Notes: generated by a model from the letters alone, not told the origin. A stretch of DNA of 64,000 nucleotides from Amoebidium appalachense (GCA_963693365.1 CAVNZM010000001.1:3348001-3412000), one strand, 5' to 3'. Positions 31,123 to 52,755 are shown, numbered from the stretch's first letter. Numbers and translations: made by a program.

Positions 31123-32958
31123 CCCCTCCCCACCCACCCATCCACCACCACCACCACCACCACCCACGCCTCTCTTTTGCATGCCATTGTATGTCTGGTG
31201 CCACCTTTTGGTCCTTTCCCTGTCTGATCCACATCTTCAACCGTTTCTTGTTGGTGACACGGTGATCCTTAACCATATCAGTGATCGAATGAAGGCATGT
31301 TTCCTAACTCGGTGTATCCGTCCCCTCCCCCTTCCCTCGAAACATAAAATCACGCACGCACACACCAACATGGTGGATAAATGATCAATAGCCATACTAG
31401 GCACTAACACACACACACACACACACACACACCAACACACCAACACTATGCATGATTGATTAGTAACAATAATAACAAACCCTGTCCCTTCATAAAGGGC
31501 TGGCCGCACTGCCGACCAGACGAGCAGCGAGAAGTCACGGCACAAGGACGACCGGCAGGGTTTGAAATGGGCAGAGACCATCACCCCGGGCCCCAACTAC
31601 CGCCCAGGCACCAGCAAGCAGGGCGGGGATTCGGACAGTTCTAATTTCCGGGAAATGTTTTCGTCCGGACCCCCCCAGTGGATTTTCCCGCCTGGTATGG
31701 GTGCCGTTCCGGGTCCGGTTCCCTCGGGGGGTGCAATGTATATGGTCCCTACGGGGGGGGATAATAGCGCTTGCCGGGTGTGCCATGATCCATCGTGCCC
31801 AGGGAGGGAGCCGGGAGCAGATTGCCTACGTGTCCCTCTACCTCTGGACGGGGGTAGGGGCAAAGGAAAGGGTGAGGACTGGCTGGCTAAGATGAAGAAG
31901 GCTGGCCCCGGCGGTTTGGCTGGGATGTTCCCTGGTGTGCCTCAATTCCCTGGGGTGCCTGTCGGTCCAGCTATGAAGGTGTGTGTGTGTTGGGTGTGTG
32001 GTGGTGGTGGTGGTGCGTGCGTGCGTGTGTGCGTGGTTGCAGGGGGGGGGGTGGGGGTGGGACGTTGCATGTGTTTGTGGTGTAGGATCGTGTGGTGTGC
32101 TGTTATTGACCCCCGTTCTCTTAATCCACACATGCACCCTTCCCTCTTCCCCCCTCTTTGCAAGATGCTTTTTTCTGGACACAAGAACAGAGCCAAGCCC
32201 CACTTCATTCTTCCCACTTCATTCTTCCCAATTAGTCCTTGATAGAAACTGAGAGAAACGGATGACACGATGTTAGGCAGCTATGTGTGTGTTTACTTTT
32301 TCTGTGTTTGTAAACTCAGTGTTTAACTCACGGAGGAACCAAAACTAATCAAGAACCTAAACAATTAGACAAGAAGAAGAGGGGGGGGGGGGGGGACGGG
32401 AGGGGGCTTTTCAGGATCCAATCAGCTTGTTGGGTTTCCCGTTTTCAATGTACTCCGTAGGGGCACACAGCGGTCCGTGTTTTACCAGATACATTCCCCA
32501 GCTCACAATCCAAGCCACTCACACATCCAAACCTTTTCCTTCGTTCCTTCAATCCGTTCCCCCGCCCTCTTCTATTCTCTTCCGTTCTTTCCCGCACACA
32601 CACACGCAAGCGCACATGCACACACACCATACACCCGCACACACACACACACACACACACTTGCAATTTCACACACACACTTGCAATTTCACACACAAAT
32701 ACACGACAGGTGGACATGCCAGGCCCTGATGGTCGAACCCAGCCAATGATTGCCGTGCCTGTTGCAGTCCCTGCCGGCACCCCCATCCCCCCCGGAATGC
32801 GGCCCCCACCCGGATTTCCATTCCACCACCCACACATGACCCTCTCTGGAAGGGGCAAGGGGAAGAACAAGGGCAGGGGGGGTAGGGCCTCACGTGAAGA
32901 GCATGCGGAGAGTGAGGGGGAGAGGGTTAGTGGGCAGGAGGAGGGGGAGGAGGAGTGA
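26347..32958 (+). CDS. DUF6729-like cysteine-rich protein, five exons
   Basis: Exons 26347-27930, 29047-29191, 30063-30663, 31520-31978 and 32710-32958 (TGA); about 1,012 aa if one base is restored in exon 1. ATG 26347 lies in CCAAAATGGA context. Order: acidic/basic disordered N-terminus with a Pro/Gly-rich stretch; a cysteine domain at residues ~300-440; an AT-hook-like GPGRPAK; a C-x2-C-x4-C-x8-C module in exon 3; coiled coil; a second module of identical spacing in exon 4; a Gly/Lys/Arg-rich acidic tail. The domain at 300-440 matches the layout of DUF6729 (a FYLPRVLLWLPEVVW block, CPKC, Tyr-rich strand, CDKC, then AQFPAYISGAFPA). DUF6729 has no established function. Chromatin or nucleic-acid binding is inferred from the basic, AT-hook-like and zinc-type motifs. 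The exon 3/4 junction is the least certain. Confidence 0.75.
29047..30663 (+). CDS. DUF6729-like gene exons 2-3
   Basis: Exon 2 (29047-29191) starts after CGTACAG and ends at GTGTGT in phase 2. Exon 3 (30063-30663) starts after TTTTTCAG. Exon 3 encodes the first C-x2-C-x4-C-x8-C module (CGQCGKTTC then GGAEKSGIC) and a Gln/Leu coiled coil (LLLQQQQLKLQIERLKRR). A Gly-rich linker and a second Lys/Arg/Glu-rich helix follow. The exon ends at TAC followed by GTGCCTGCC and a poly(C) run of about 35. Confidence 0.75.
30957..31054 (+). repeat. Dispersed poly(C)-tailed element, copy
   Basis: Plus-strand copy running from CTGCGGATGGGGTTTGCTT through TTTGCAGTCTGCATTGT and GTGCACCTTGTACGC into a poly(C) region. 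Located in the intron between exons 3 and 4 of the DUF6729-like gene. Confidence 0.6.
31069..31121. repeat. Poly(C) run of about 50
   Basis: The longest C homopolymer noticed, directly after the dispersed element copy at 30957-31054, inside an intron. Confidence 0.9.
31520..32958 (+). CDS. DUF6729-like gene exons 4-5
   Basis: Exon 4 (31520-31978) holds the second Cys module (CRVCHDPSC then PGREPGADC), with the same spacing as in exon 3. It also has Pro/Gly-rich repeats (PGVPQFPGVPVGP) and ends AAG before GTGTGTGTG. Exon 5 (32710-32958) is phase 0 after ACGACAG. It has a Pro-rich start, a GRGKGKNKGRGGR basic patch and a Glu-rich end, then TGA. The acceptor for exon 4 is uncertain: AG at 31518-31519 keeps phase with exon 3, whereas AG at 31496-31497 would extend the same frame but clash in phase. 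Confidence 0.65.
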
Positions 32959-33015
32959 GAAGGCTTGAAGTAGTCTGTGTGGTGGATTTTTTTATTTTTA
33001 TTTTTATTTATTTAT

Positions 33016-33059
<44 letters not shown>

Positions 33060-33370
33060 GTATCCGATTAGATGAGTTTCCTGCGTTTCTGGTGTTCAGA
33101 ACTCGGTTATTCATTGGTGTGGCTTAGTTTTTGTCGTTTTTTTTTTTTTTGGGCGCAAAGTGCCCTTGGCCGATTGCCTTGAGAGGCACCACGGTAGCTG
33201 GGCAGATGATCTTGTTGTGTACACGGTACATACTTGTGGTTGGCATAGACAGCGTGCTTTTGGTGGTTTGGTTTGATTGTAATGCAGAAAACTGTCTTGT
33301 GTGCGCATGACATAGTGTGTGTGTGTGAGTGTGTGCGAGCGCGTGGGTTGTGTTTGCCGCCTGGCCCGGG

Positions 33371-33412
<42 letters not shown>

Positions 33413-33764
33413 CTTAAATTCATACCGCCTACAGGGGGCTCGGGGGGAGGGATGACTGCAAATTTGTATGTATGTGTGTGTGAGTCCACAACATTTTTAG
33501 CCCGGTAATTATGACTGGTGTGATATCATAATGTGCCGTGCACATGAAGTGAAGCAGGAACACGCACATGAATAATTGTCTTTGGCACCATACCATTTCG
33601 TCTCTGTGATGCTTTACACGTGTCAATTATGGTGTCGAGTGTAATTATGGCAATTTGAGGTATTATCACAGTGGGATCCTCTGCAAAATGATATCCACGA
33701 AATAGGTGCATTCGAATACGTGCGGTGAAAGCATAATTACAATGTGTGGATTGTGATCCCCCCC

Positions 33765-33799
<35 letters not shown>

Positions 33800-34004
33800 C
33801 ATAAAGACACACATATGTGCACACACAGACACACACTGTAATATAGCCTTGGAGACTAATGTATTACAGTAAGCACACGGATTTTAACATGCCCATGTCA
33901 TGGCAGACAATTGCCCTAGGAGTTGCAACACTTCACCGGTTGATGTTCAAAACATCAGAAAGTTTGGTCAATAACGATTCAATTATTTTACTAAGTTACT
34001 TGTA
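32959..34004. other. Spacer after the DUF6729-like gene
   Basis: T-rich 3' flank (32989-33025) followed by a G-run (33026-33058), a second poly(G) at 33373-33412 and poly(C) at 33767-33797. No exon is supported. It leads into the reverse-transcriptase remnant. Confidence 0.5.
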
Positions 34005-35108
34005 ATACCGGCATGGGACGACGTTTGTATTTTCGGCAGCCCCCTCCCTCGCCCAATCGAATACAAGTATTTGGGGATTCCGGTGGACGAATGGGGCATA
34101 TGTTTCAAACGGATGATCGACCGTCGGGTGGAGAGTGCAGGCAGGTGTCTTCGGTTATTTCGGGATGTGTATCTTGCTACTCTTTCTCATACTGTCCACC
34201 TATACAATCGTCTTAGTATATTTCGCACATATATTCGCCCTTTGTCGGAATACGGGTTGCCCTTACTAGCTATGGCACCCCCTGATACTGTTACTAATGT
34301 CCTCAAATCATTAGATGATTTCCATTACACAACTTGTTGTATTTTCTCACTGGTCTTTCCACACCTATCCGGATCCCTAGACGCCTTTTTGATTCTCTCT
34401 ACGCACTCACACCACCATCACAACGCGTACACGAATTAGCCCTTAAATTTCACGAGCACATCACCCGCCTGTCCGCTTGTGCCCCGGACCACCCGCTCTT
34501 CCGGCTACACGCATCCCCGCCGGATTCGCCCCTCTACCTCTTCCCTTCCCCATCGTCTCTGCCCATTGCCGAGCGCTATGTGGAATGGCTGGCGACCCCC
34601 CCCGGAGGTACGGCTAGATCATAGTGTGAATATGAATAGTTTCAAGTCTATGGCTGATAGATATCTTTTTACTCTACGTGTTGAGTCCCTTCCGGTGTTA
34701 GGACCGCAAAAACACCAACTACTAGTAGCCTATATGGCGGATACGGTTAGAGAGTCTCGTTCATACATAGATTCGTTTATTCGTAATGTGGTGTGGTGTA
34801 AAAACGCAAAGATGATTATGGCTTGGCGGTGTAATCGGTTTCTGGTGTCTCCTGCTCGTATGTGTAATATGTGTGGGGGGCGGTTTACTCGCGGCTGCAT
34901 ATCTATCAATAAATGCAACCTGTTAGCTAATGTATTAGAACCGGAGGTTATTGGCGGTTTTATTCTCTTTTCTTCCTCTCTTCCTCAATATATCCGTTTT
35001 AAGATGACTATCCTAGATCACCTTATTAATGCTGCACAGTATGATATTGTGATCCGGTGCCTTAACTTTCTTTCGGAGCTACCGATGCTAGCATCTGCTT
35101 ACCCATAA
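34005..35108 (+). mobile_element. Decayed non-LTR retrotransposon, RT C-terminal part
   Basis: Three overlapping plus-strand frames together read as the end of a LINE-type reverse transcriptase. Frame 1 (about 34005-34350) has the thumb-region signature YKYLGIPVDEWG and LYNRLSIFRTYIRPLSEYG. Frame 2 (about 34340-34605) continues with TPIRIPRRLFDSLYAL and LALKFHEHITRL, as in RT C-terminal extensions. Frame 3 (about 34600-35108) ends with a Cys-rich knuckle-like stretch (RMCNMCGGRFTRGC). Two one-base frameshifts separate the parts, one at a C8 run near 34599. The fingers/palm region with the catalytic FADD-type motif and the endonuclease are absent, so this is a dead 5'-truncated copy. Confidence 0.7.
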
Positions 35109-35658
35109 TATGTAATAGGGGTGTCAGATACTACGATGGCGCTCATTGTTGCCTAGCATGTACATATGTCACTGGCTGCATTTGATTGGCTGTGCTGGAA
35201 AACGCAGTAGGCCGTCGAATGTGGCTGGGCCTCCGGTAATGTCCACGCAATAAAAAGTGTGTAAACCCCACCTATGATAACCGATTCAAGATGTTCAGCC
35301 CCATGATCACTCAATTGCAAATCTTAAAGGGGGTTTCTTTAAGGTATCCGGGTCGGGTCCGACCCGAATAGGATATATGCAATATCATTGGCTTGATGCG
35401 CATCAAACAGTGCTAGCATTTGGCCCGACCCGAGGTCCGAAAAGTGGTGACGCCTAAAAGAGGCCTTTAAATTATTAAAGAGAACTGAAGTAAGGATATT
35501 GTACATGTCAAATATAGGCAATAACCAATCCATGCATTCAGGTGGACACCATTGATTTGCTGAGAGGTGACATGCATATGTACACCGTCACTGTGATGTC
35601 AGACATACATCCTTCATGGTATATTGTACGGTATATTGTTATCCCCGGTATATTGTTA

Positions 35659-35690
<32 letters not shown>

Positions 35691-36118
35691 TGAAGAGCTC
35701 TCCCCGCCGCTGAGTCCCGTTTAAGCTCTCACCCGATGAAGTTCCCGCCGTCGCCCCCGCCTTGCACTGTGCGATTCCACACACACGCACACACATGTAC
35801 ACACACACACACATACACACACGCAGGCACGCACACGTGCACTCACACATGCACACATGCAGACACGCGAGCACACACGCACACACGCACACACACATAC
35901 ACACACACACACAACACGCACACACACGCGCGCACGTGCGCGCGCGCGCGCAAAAACACATGCACACGCACTTACACACATGCACACATTCACACACACA
36001 CACACGCACACGCACACGCACACACACACACACACACCCACACACAAACTTTATTTTATACACACACCCGCACAAACACATACACCACACGCACTCACGC
36101 ATAACGTTCACCACCTAT

Positions 36119-36160
<42 letters not shown>

Positions 36161-36218
36161 TTCCTACCCCCAGCTCTACACGAGCACACACTAAAAGAAA
36201 AAAATTGAAGACAACTAA

Positions 36219-36252
<34 letters not shown>

Positions 36253-36732
36253 CCGGTGTCATATATGACCACGTGCACGGTGCACACAGGCAGTCACACA
36301 CGTTGAACCCCAGCTTACTGACGAAGACCGTAGCTCTGCAACTTTACAGGTTACACTCAAGGTGCACACACCCGACATATGCAATCGCATGCACAACTAC
36401 GTTACACTTAAATAATTAAGTAAAGCACATTTCAACAGTAAATAGCAAGACTCAGCGGCTCCCCACCCCACAGCACAACACCTGATGCACACGAACCATA
36501 CACTAGCAATGTGCCCCTTCCCTTCCTCCCCTCCCTCCCCCCCCCCCCTCCCCTCCCAAATGAAACACACACACACACCTACCGTGGCACCCACCATGAC
36601 CGTACACGTAACATTGTACCCCTTCCCTTCCTCCCCCCCTCCCCCCCCCCCCCCCCCCCTCCCTCCCAAATGAAACACACACACACACACCTACCGTGGC
36701 ACCCACCATGACCATACACCTAACAATGTGCC

Positions 36733-36764
<32 letters not shown>

Positions 36765-37622
36765 TGCCCAGTGGCGCCCACCCACGCACCAACACGACAC
36801 CCACGTGGCAAGTGTACACATAACATGGTACATGCCTCGTGGTGCACGTGTGTGCCATAGTGACGTGTAAGCAACTTGCATTTCACAAAACATGCAATTG
36901 CAACAGACGTGAGGATTCGTGCACATGTGTTTTTATGTTTTGCATACTTGGTCCCACTGAGACCAAAAGCATCATTTGATTTGTGTATCACAGTAGACGC
37001 TGCTCCCTTTGTGTAAGTAAAAGGGCGTAAAAGATCTAGGTTCACTTGGAAGCACTTGAACATATGCATGTATTCACAGAGCATATATCGTGGTTACATA
37101 CACTATGTAAGCAATCCAGACCCGAATTCAATTTCTGTGGACAAAGTCGGGAAAGGTGAAACAACCCAAATCCCCCCCCTCCCCCGGGAGAAAAAGAAAG
37201 CGCCAAAAGCATGTCCTAGAAGTGTTACCATTTCGATTCTTCGACAAAACAGCATAAACAGCAAAAAACTGGTAGGGAGAGTAGAAAATCAATCCCTCTC
37301 TGGTTAGTTCATTGGTACCCAGATAATCTAATGATTAAAAAGCTGATCTCTGCCAAAACTGTAAAAACGAAACCTATGTCCGGGAGATTCATGATATTTC
37401 GGTATTCCCTCCAATCCAATCCCCTCTCACGACAGTCCGTATGCGCATTTTCATTCTAATTATCACGAACTACAAGGTCAAACTTTCGGTGCATGCTTAT
37501 GTACAAAGTTTGTTCATTCCCTTCACACATCAGTGTATCAACACCCGCACAAAAGAAAAACACACACGTGCGCGCACAGGCGCACACACTCACAAACACG
37601 CGTGCACGCGTGCATACACACA

Positions 37623-37657
<35 letters not shown>

Positions 37658-37792
37658 AAACGCACACCTGGACATATTTGACACCACACAACGAGGGGTT
37701 GAATGGTGAGTTTGTGGGTGGGTGGTGTATGTGTGTAAGGGGTTGACTGGGGAGTGTGTGCGTGTGCGTGTGAGTGGGTGGGTGGGGAGTGA

Positions 37793-37827
<35 letters not shown>

Positions 37828-37963
37828 CGGCAATGCAGGCAGAGAAAAAGACAAGCAGAGAAACCAGGAGAGAACTCATTAAGTTACGTTACCCATCACA
37901 CATAACTCGATCCATGCCAAGATAATACTCTAGAATTCCATTCCGAAGCCCCAATACCCAATC
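35109..37963. other. Spacer with CA-rich tracts and a duplication
   Basis: No supported exon. It includes three GGTATATTGT units at 35618-35660, a poly(C) at 35660-35689, a CA/CG-rich tract at 35778-36085, poly(C) at 36121-36160, poly(A) at 36222-36250, the 110-bp duplication at 36507-36720 and poly(G) at 37797-37827. It is the 3' flank of the GT8 gene on the minus strand. Confidence 0.5.
36507..36720. repeat. Tandem duplication of about 110 bp
   Basis: The segment with AAATGAAACACACAC and CTACCGTGGCACCCACCATG occurs twice (AAATGAAAC at 36558 and 36668), each copy preceded by CCCCTTCCCTTCCTCC and a C-run. The copies differ mainly in C-run and CA length. A third, weaker relative follows at 36722-36820. 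Confidence 0.75.
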
Positions 37964-48257
<10,294 letters not shown>

Positions 48258-48337
48258 CTGTGTGTGTGTGTGTGTGTTAAGGAAGGGGAGGGGCAGGGAG
48301 AGGGGGGGGGGGGTGGGGGGGTGGGGGGGTGGGGGGT

Positions 48338-48466
48338 GGAATGCAGAACACTCTACGAAGTACAGCGACACAATGAGAAACACGGTGCAGGACACATGTA
48401 AAGGCAAATACTCATGCAACATCACCAACAAGCGCAGTATGCAACATAAGCAGAACCCATCCTCCG
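48338..48466 (-). repeat. Dispersed poly(C)-tailed element, copy
   Basis: Minus strand: GGAGGATGGGTTCTGCTTA, GATGTTGCATGAGTATTTGC, CTTTACATGTGTCCTGCACC, ending GTTCTGCATTCC and a C-rich run. It is closest to the 60338 copy, with which it shares the TTGCCTTTACATGTGTCCTG block. Confidence 0.7.
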
Positions 48467-49014
48467 GTGGGAGGGGGGAGGGGGGGGAGGGGGGAGGGGG
48501 GGAGGGGAGGGGGGAGGGGGAGGGGGGGGAGGGGAGCAGGAACGACGGTGGGAGGGAGGGGAGTGGGAGGGAGGGGGAGCTGTGAAAGAGAGCGAGGAAG
48601 TGGGGAAGGCGGAAGGGATGGAAGGAGGTAATGAGTGTATGTGTGTTGGGGGGGGTTGAGGGGGGGAAGGTTGATGAATTGGAGGCCCGAAAAGAAAAAC
48701 GGGGAGGGGCCCCGGGGGGGGGGGGGGGGGGGGGAGGGGGGGGGGGGAAGTGGCTTTGCAGGCTCGGGAACGTCGGGAGCGAGAGGGAAGGAAGTGTGGC
48801 GGCCGATTCATTAAAGAAGGGATTAATTCGAGTTTGGGAGGAGGTGCAGGTGTGGTGGTGTGGTGGTGGTGGTCTGTGTGTTTGTGGTGTGTGTGTGTGC
48901 AGGGGAGGAGGGGGTGGGGGAGGAGGAGAGGGGGGGGGGGGGGGGGAAGGGGGGAACGGGGGTGTGGGGCAGGGGGTCGGGGTGGGGGGAGGGGTGGGGG
49001 TAGGGGGTGGGGGT

Positions 49015-49048
<34 letters not shown>

Positions 49049-49239
49049 CGGGGAAAAAAGGGGGGGGCGCATGGGGTTCGATCTAACCACGAACAGGTGG
49101 AGGGGTGTATATGGACGAAACTGAAACCGTGTGTGAACGAGCTGGAGTCTGGTGGTAGGGTCAGGGCGTGAGGATCGTATCAGTCACGTTCGGTTGGTGA
49201 ACTGCCAGGGATGCTGGGATACAGGGGAAGATGGGGGAC

Positions 49240-49258
49240 GGAGCATATCAAGAAACAT
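49240..49258 (-). CDS. Candidate start exon of the GT8 gene
   Basis: The first recognised GT8 exon needs an upstream exon ending in phase 1. ATG at 49258 followed by five codons (MFLDML) and a GTCCCC donor gives that phase and would complete a typical signal peptide. The donor is weak and the intron would be about 980 bases of G-rich sequence, so this is only a candidate. Confidence 0.2.
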
Positions 49259-49373
49259 AACACACATGCACTTGCGCACAAGCAAGGGCACTGATGCGCA
49301 AATCAGACTTGCAGTTGGGAAAAGACTATGAATCCCGTACAGCCCCCCCTCCCATCCCCCCTGCGCGCACACA

Positions 49374-49466
<93 letters not shown>

Positions 49467-49826
49467 TGTGCGCGCGTGTGTGTGTGTGTGCGTGTCTGTG
49501 TCATGACGTGTGTGCTGGAAAAATGTGTGTATGTGCGTGTTTGTCTTGAAAAGAGGGGGAGGGGGAGAAACCAATTGTTGAGGTAGGAGCGCGGTAGGTT
49601 GGTGGCCTATTCGAAAGTGTGCACGCATCTGCTCGTGTATGCATACACACAGGTGTATGTGTGTGCGCGGGTGTGCCCGACTTCAAAGGGCCAGCGAAAA
49701 AAAAGAAGCTAGGAAATTCTGCTTAGAAATAGAAGTGTGAGCAACGGGGTTTTCCAGACATAACCATAGGTGGAAATACCTACCTAATAACCTTGGCACC
49801 ATCTTTCGCTATCTGCTCATGGCCCG

Positions 49827-49920
49827 TTATCGATTAGCTCCCAGTTGTGGTATCTGGCTCCTGGATCCGGTAGTTATCGATTAGCTCCCAGTTGTGGTAT
49901 CTGGCTCCTGGATCCGGTAG
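49827..49920. repeat. Perfect 47-bp tandem duplication
   Basis: Two adjacent identical copies beginning TTATCGATTAGCTCCCAG and ending GGATCCGGTAG (49827-49873 and 49874-49920). Identity suggests a recent event or an assembly duplication. Confidence 0.95.
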
Positions 49921-50444
49921 ATCTAAGATGCAAGAACAAGTTTCTCAGCCAAGTTTTGAATGCATGTTCCGCCGAGTGACAGGTATGGATTGTTGGGTGT
50001 ATAGTAGAAGAGCTGACTTTTACAAATGGTATTAGAAGATCTTTGAAATCATCCGTGTGGAGCGGCCAACTTGGCACACCATGTAATTTGAGTATGTATT
50101 CGGTTCACGTTGCAGTGGTTGTCTCGTGAGGCTAGCAGCCATATACAGATAAAGCGCGCTCCTCTTACTACCTACTTATAGGCTTGGTAACAATGTTTAC
50201 CTCTAAAATCCAACCATTGAGATGGGGGCCCTAACAGCAAGGCCAAAAAAAACTAAGAAAAAACACTAAAAAGCAAAAAGAACGGTGTGTGTGATCGAGA
50301 TTCACGTGTGCCGGTGAGATTATAACGGCCACACAACAACAACCAATCAAATCGAACCTTTGATTTAGAGCAAGCTGTTTGCGCACTGAATGAAGAGCGC
50401 TGCACAATCACATACTACAGCTCTGAGACTGAGCAGTGGACTCG

Positions 50445-50835
50445 TTTCTTGGGAATGGGGAGGTTGAGGCAGGCCAAGTCTGCCTTGACACCCTTCTCTT
50501 TGGAAATGGGGAGGGCTCGAGGCAGGCCAACCTGTTTTGATCCCCGGGGAGGGCTTCAGGCAGGCTAAGCCTGTCTGGACACCTCTCTTCTGAAAAACGG
50601 GGATCGGTCGGGCAGGGTAAACCTGCTTTACCTTTCTTCTCTTGGGAATGGGGTGGCCAAGACAGGCTAAATCTGTCTTGACGCCTTTTCCCTTGATTTA
50701 CTGAGGCAGGCAGGCCAACCTGTCTGGATCCCGGGGGAGGGCTCGAGGCAGGCTAAGCCTGTCTTGGCACCTCTCCTTACAGAGGGGTCGAGCAGGCTAC
50801 CCCTGTCTTGACCCTTCCTCCGTTGACGAGGGTTT
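50445..50835. repeat. Minisatellite with palindromic core
   Basis: About eight diverged units of roughly 50-60 bp. Each holds GAGGCAGGCTAAGCCTGTCT or a variant, followed by TGACACC and a CTTCTCTT stretch, with GGGAATGGGG between. The core CAGGCTAAGCCTG is a perfect inverted repeat around a central A. Confidence 0.8.
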
Positions 50836-51309
50836 GAGGAAGGTGCTCCGTTTTGTGGGCTTTGCTTGTCAAGCATCAAGAACTTTCTCTGACGGCTGCC
50901 TTTAGGGGCATGTTGGAGAATATCGCCACAAGCAATCTCTCAATCACCCACTCAAACCCAACCCAGCCTTCGGTGTCGTCGAAAAGGAAGTTGAAGGCCT
51001 TGGGCCGCAATGTTTGGGGTTCACTGCTCGATACGTCCCCCACTTTTTTACGAAAATGCTGGCTGTGGTTGGGGGAGAGTTTTTTCCGTCGCTTCTGTTT
51101 TTATGGAAAATGTTTATCGTCTACTGATTTATGGTTTGACCCAAACGTCTTTTAACTCGCCGACTTGTTCAATGAGACAACGCTGAAGTAACACAAGCAA
51201 CTATGTCAAAGAGGTAAGTGGCTTTTGTGCACGTGGCCTGTCGTAGTTCAGAGTCCGTCTAGGTCTGCCAGCACTGTTTGTTTTTTGCCTTTCGGGTCAC
51301 TTTGAAACA

Positions 51310-51515
51310 GAACAGACAACGTTGCTGTTTTACGTAACTGATCTCCTTCGCCTTTGTTTAAAGAGATGCATTTTTTCGGTTGTGTGTGCATCACTTAGTC
51401 ACATTGTGATCTTGCTACTTTAAACAGGACAACGTTGCTGTTTTACGTAACTGTTCTCGTTGGTTTTTGTCCGAACTTTCTTAAGTTATGTGTGTATCAC
51501 TTAGTCACATGTGGT
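51310..51515. repeat. Diverged tandem duplication, period about 114 bp
   Basis: GACAACGTTGCTGTTTTACG starts at about 51314 and again at about 51428. Both copies continue to a GTGTGTGCATCACTTAGTCACAT-type end with substitutions and small indels. Confidence 0.75.
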
Positions 51516-51662
51516 CTCAATATTCACATTTTTATCATTCGATTGTAGGGCGTCTGCCTGTCCACCCAATAGCTTCACACACACATACAGCATGTCCCCC
51601 CCCGTTCGCCTATCAGCTTCCATCTCCACCCCAACCACACACACACACACACACACACTTAC

Positions 51663-51754
51663 ATAGGATCGTGCTCAGGCCAGCCTACTTCAGTTGGGTG
51701 CCATCGTGTTGTATGCAGCTTGTGCGCTTCGAGTGGCTGGTAAATCCTCCTCCC

Positions 51755-51795
<41 letters not shown>

Positions 51796-52283
51796 AAAAA
51801 AAAAAAGAAGAAGAAGAAGAAGAAAAGAAATCACCACCACCACATACACACACACGCGCACGCATGCACGCCTGCGCGCACGCACCACAGTAACCATCAA
51901 ATCTGATTGCTGGAATACGTTGTAACGTGTGACATTAAATCCTTAAAGGATGTGTTACTGTAGGTTGTTGTTTTGTTTGGTTGTGTCCTTTTTGCCTTCC
52001 TCTCTCTCTCTTCGAGTTTCTCTCTTTCTTTCCCCTTTTGTGTGTTCGTTCCCTCTCTTACCTTTCTCCCCCCCCCCTTTCCCCCCCCCCCCCCCTCTCT
52101 CCTCCTCCCCCTCCTCACCCACCTGCTCACCTTTATCATCTCTCTCCTCGAGTTGGTGTATCGTGTGCACAACTTCCCACCTGGTCGATGTGGATAGATC
52201 GGTGTTGTTCACCTTCAACATTTTCTGGATGTAGTTGAAGTAATCGACCACACCAGTGGTTGCATGCGAGCCATTTAGCACAG
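51663..52283 (-). CDS. Partly resolved minus-strand gene, two exons
   Basis: Exon 52123-52283 encodes a helical-looking 53-residue stretch (VVDYFNYIQKMLKV, RWEVVHTIHQLEE) and ends GAGCAG before GTGGGT in phase 0. Exon 51663-51736 starts after TTTACCAG in phase 0, encodes EAHKLHTTRWHPTEVGWPEH and ends at a perfect GTAAGT. The intron between them carries poly(C) and poly(G)-type runs like other introns here. Upstream, a 129-codon minus-strand frame at 52335-52724 (start MVHRFSNVTQ) could be the first exon: a GTGCTA donor near 52353 would give the right phase, but the intron would be only about 70 bases. No family is recognised, and the 3' end was not found. Confidence 0.4.
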
Positions 52284-52755
52284 CTCGTTTGCAAATCCCG
52301 GTTTATCAATACAAGTAATGTGGTGGGTGTAATTCTATTCCTCCACACTAGCACTTGCCTCCACACTGCAAATGTCGAATATTAGAAACATACATATGTG
52401 CACGGATAGATTCAATTGTGATAGCACTTCGTTTCCTAGGATTTTGTGTTGTCGGATTTGATGGTGTGCATTAGCCGACGACGAGACAAGGACACGGGTT
52501 CTTCCTTGTTGTATTGTTGTACGGTTGTAATTACATAGGAGTACATATCGAAACGAACAATACCGCCTGGAATGCGCAATAAACGAACAGTCGGCTAACT
52601 TGATGCATGTGGTCAGGTTGCTCCCCTGGTGGATTTGTTGTGCTTCACGGCCATCTAGAAAAAACACCTTGTGCTTGCATGACACTTCTGCGGATTGGGT
52701 AACGTTACTAAAACGGTGGACCAAGCCACGTCAGAGGGCCGTGACCACCTAACGT

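Larger units (their letters stand above)
48467..51662. other. Spacer with G-rich tracts and minisatellites
   Basis: 48470-49080 is almost pure purine/G-rich on the plus strand, and (TG)n lies at 49379-49456. From 49700 to 51660 the composition becomes ordinary, with three repeat arrays listed separately. An ORF near 50911-51152 (starting MLENIATSN) looks chance-like. A plus-strand ATGTCAAAGAG before a perfect GTAAGT at 51214 could be a tiny first exon, but no partner exon was secured. Confidence 0.4.

Noticed and set aside
35762-36208. CRISPR-like spaced repeats in CA-rich sequence
   Set aside because: No constant repeat/spacer structure; these are simple CA/CG microsatellites in a eukaryotic setting.
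36485-37084. Repeated Pro/His-rich frames
   Set aside because: Explained by the 110-bp duplication with C-runs and CA tracts.
50853-51155. 100-codon plus-strand frame
   Set aside because: It needs a non-ATG start or a short internal start, has no splice partners and begins in the tail of a minisatellite.
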